Of a stretch of 51,413 bases of DNA, positions 51,285 through 51,413 are shown in pieces. A program made the translations under genes and the position numbers. A model generated the notes under the pieces. That model did not search any database and had not been told where the DNA came from. It saw nothing but the letters and a program-made list of their open reading frames with translations. The DNA lies in the NCBI RefSeq assembly GCF_002160765.1, contig NZ_NFLF01000023.1, positions 1 to 51,413 of the forward strand. The letters run 5' to 3'. Within the stretch, counting starts at the first letter, position 1. The number at the start of each line of letters is the position of its first letter. Origin of the DNA: Lachnoclostridium sp. An138. GTDB taxonomy: Bacteria > Bacillota > Clostridia > Lachnospirales > Lachnospiraceae.

Positions 51285-51413
51285 TCTTTACATAAAAGTA
51301 AGCGCTTAATAATACAACGGCTATCTTTTTAAACCACGTTCTACTATTATTGAAGTAAAACGCTCCAACTTCAACTTTTTGATTCAATCCTGCATCTTTG
51401 CTGTATCATGTCA
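51285..51413. other. Right flank
   Basis: AT-rich, with no gene start visible. It is too short to tell whether native chromosome has resumed. Confidence 0.3.

Noticed and set aside
1-51413. CRISPR array
   Set aside because: No regularly spaced direct repeats of 24-40 bases are seen anywhere, and no cas genes.

Overview
The window reads as a Lachnospiraceae-type (Clostridia, low-GC Gram-positive) chromosome carrying a large accessory island. Evidence for the host: two T-box leaders (before thrS and before cysE-cysS), the Firmicutes gene order cysE-cysS-mrnC-rlmB-sigH, an [FeFe]-hydrogenase maturase HydE, a PspA/YdjG/YdjI-like stress operon, strong AGGAGG-type ribosome binding sites, and elongator tRNA-Met and tRNA-Thr forms typical of Firmicutes. 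No taxonomic marker gene is present, so the assignment is inferred.

Region 1 (1-26.2 kb) is housekeeping chromosome of moderate GC. In order it holds a ferredoxin-nitroreductase; a T-box, then a cloverleaf-like palindromic element, then thrS; hydE; nudC; tRNA-Val and tRNA-Met; a DNA-deoxyinosine glycosylase; ispF; a GNAT; a Cys T-box with cysE-cysS-mrnC-rlmB-sigH; a VanZ/D,D-carboxypeptidase fusion; a small ORF; an HtrA protease; tRNA-Thr; a CdaR/PucR-type regulator; a DUF1836 protein; pspA-ydjG-like-ydjI-like; pcrA; two small membrane proteins; and rlmD.

Region 2 (about 26.2-50.9 kb) is a composite mobile island whose two ends both carry an RlmD C-terminal coding segment. rlmD at 24707-26521 is intact, but from His501-Val-Glu-Thr-Val its tail may have been supplied by an element. 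A second, diverged RlmD tail, again beginning at His-Val-Glu-Thr-Val, lies orphaned at 50934-51284. This is what repeated integration into the 3' part of rlmD would leave, and rum/rlmD is a known integration target of Firmicutes elements. Inside the island, from left to right: an AbrB-ABC transporter cargo set; a decayed methyltransferase; apparent Tn1549/Tn916-type ICE debris (a conserved-looking non-coding block, a helicase-like C-terminal fragment, an ICE sigma-factor fragment); a MarR-MATE efflux pair; a fairly complete integrative mobilizable element (about 32.7-41.4 kb); and a strikingly AT-rich defence module (41.5-50.9 kb). The mobilizable element has a QueG-like protein, HTH/XRE/sigma regulators, a CHC2 primase, a D5-type helicase, a candidate oriT, a MobV relaxase and a large serine recombinase. 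A LexA-box-like operator lies in its divergent control region.

The defence module is the main biological highlight. 44981-49768 is a complete QatABCD anti-phage operon (KAP NTPase, QatB, QueC-like QatC, TatD-like QatD). It is preceded by a HEPN-type RX4H protein gene and two serine recombinases, one lacking its catalytic N-terminus. It is followed by a two-CxxC (HNH-like) gene interrupted by a single in-frame amber codon. A decayed copy of a recombinase 3' end lies between qatD and the HNH-like gene, suggesting that defence cargo was added stepwise downstream of recombinase genes.
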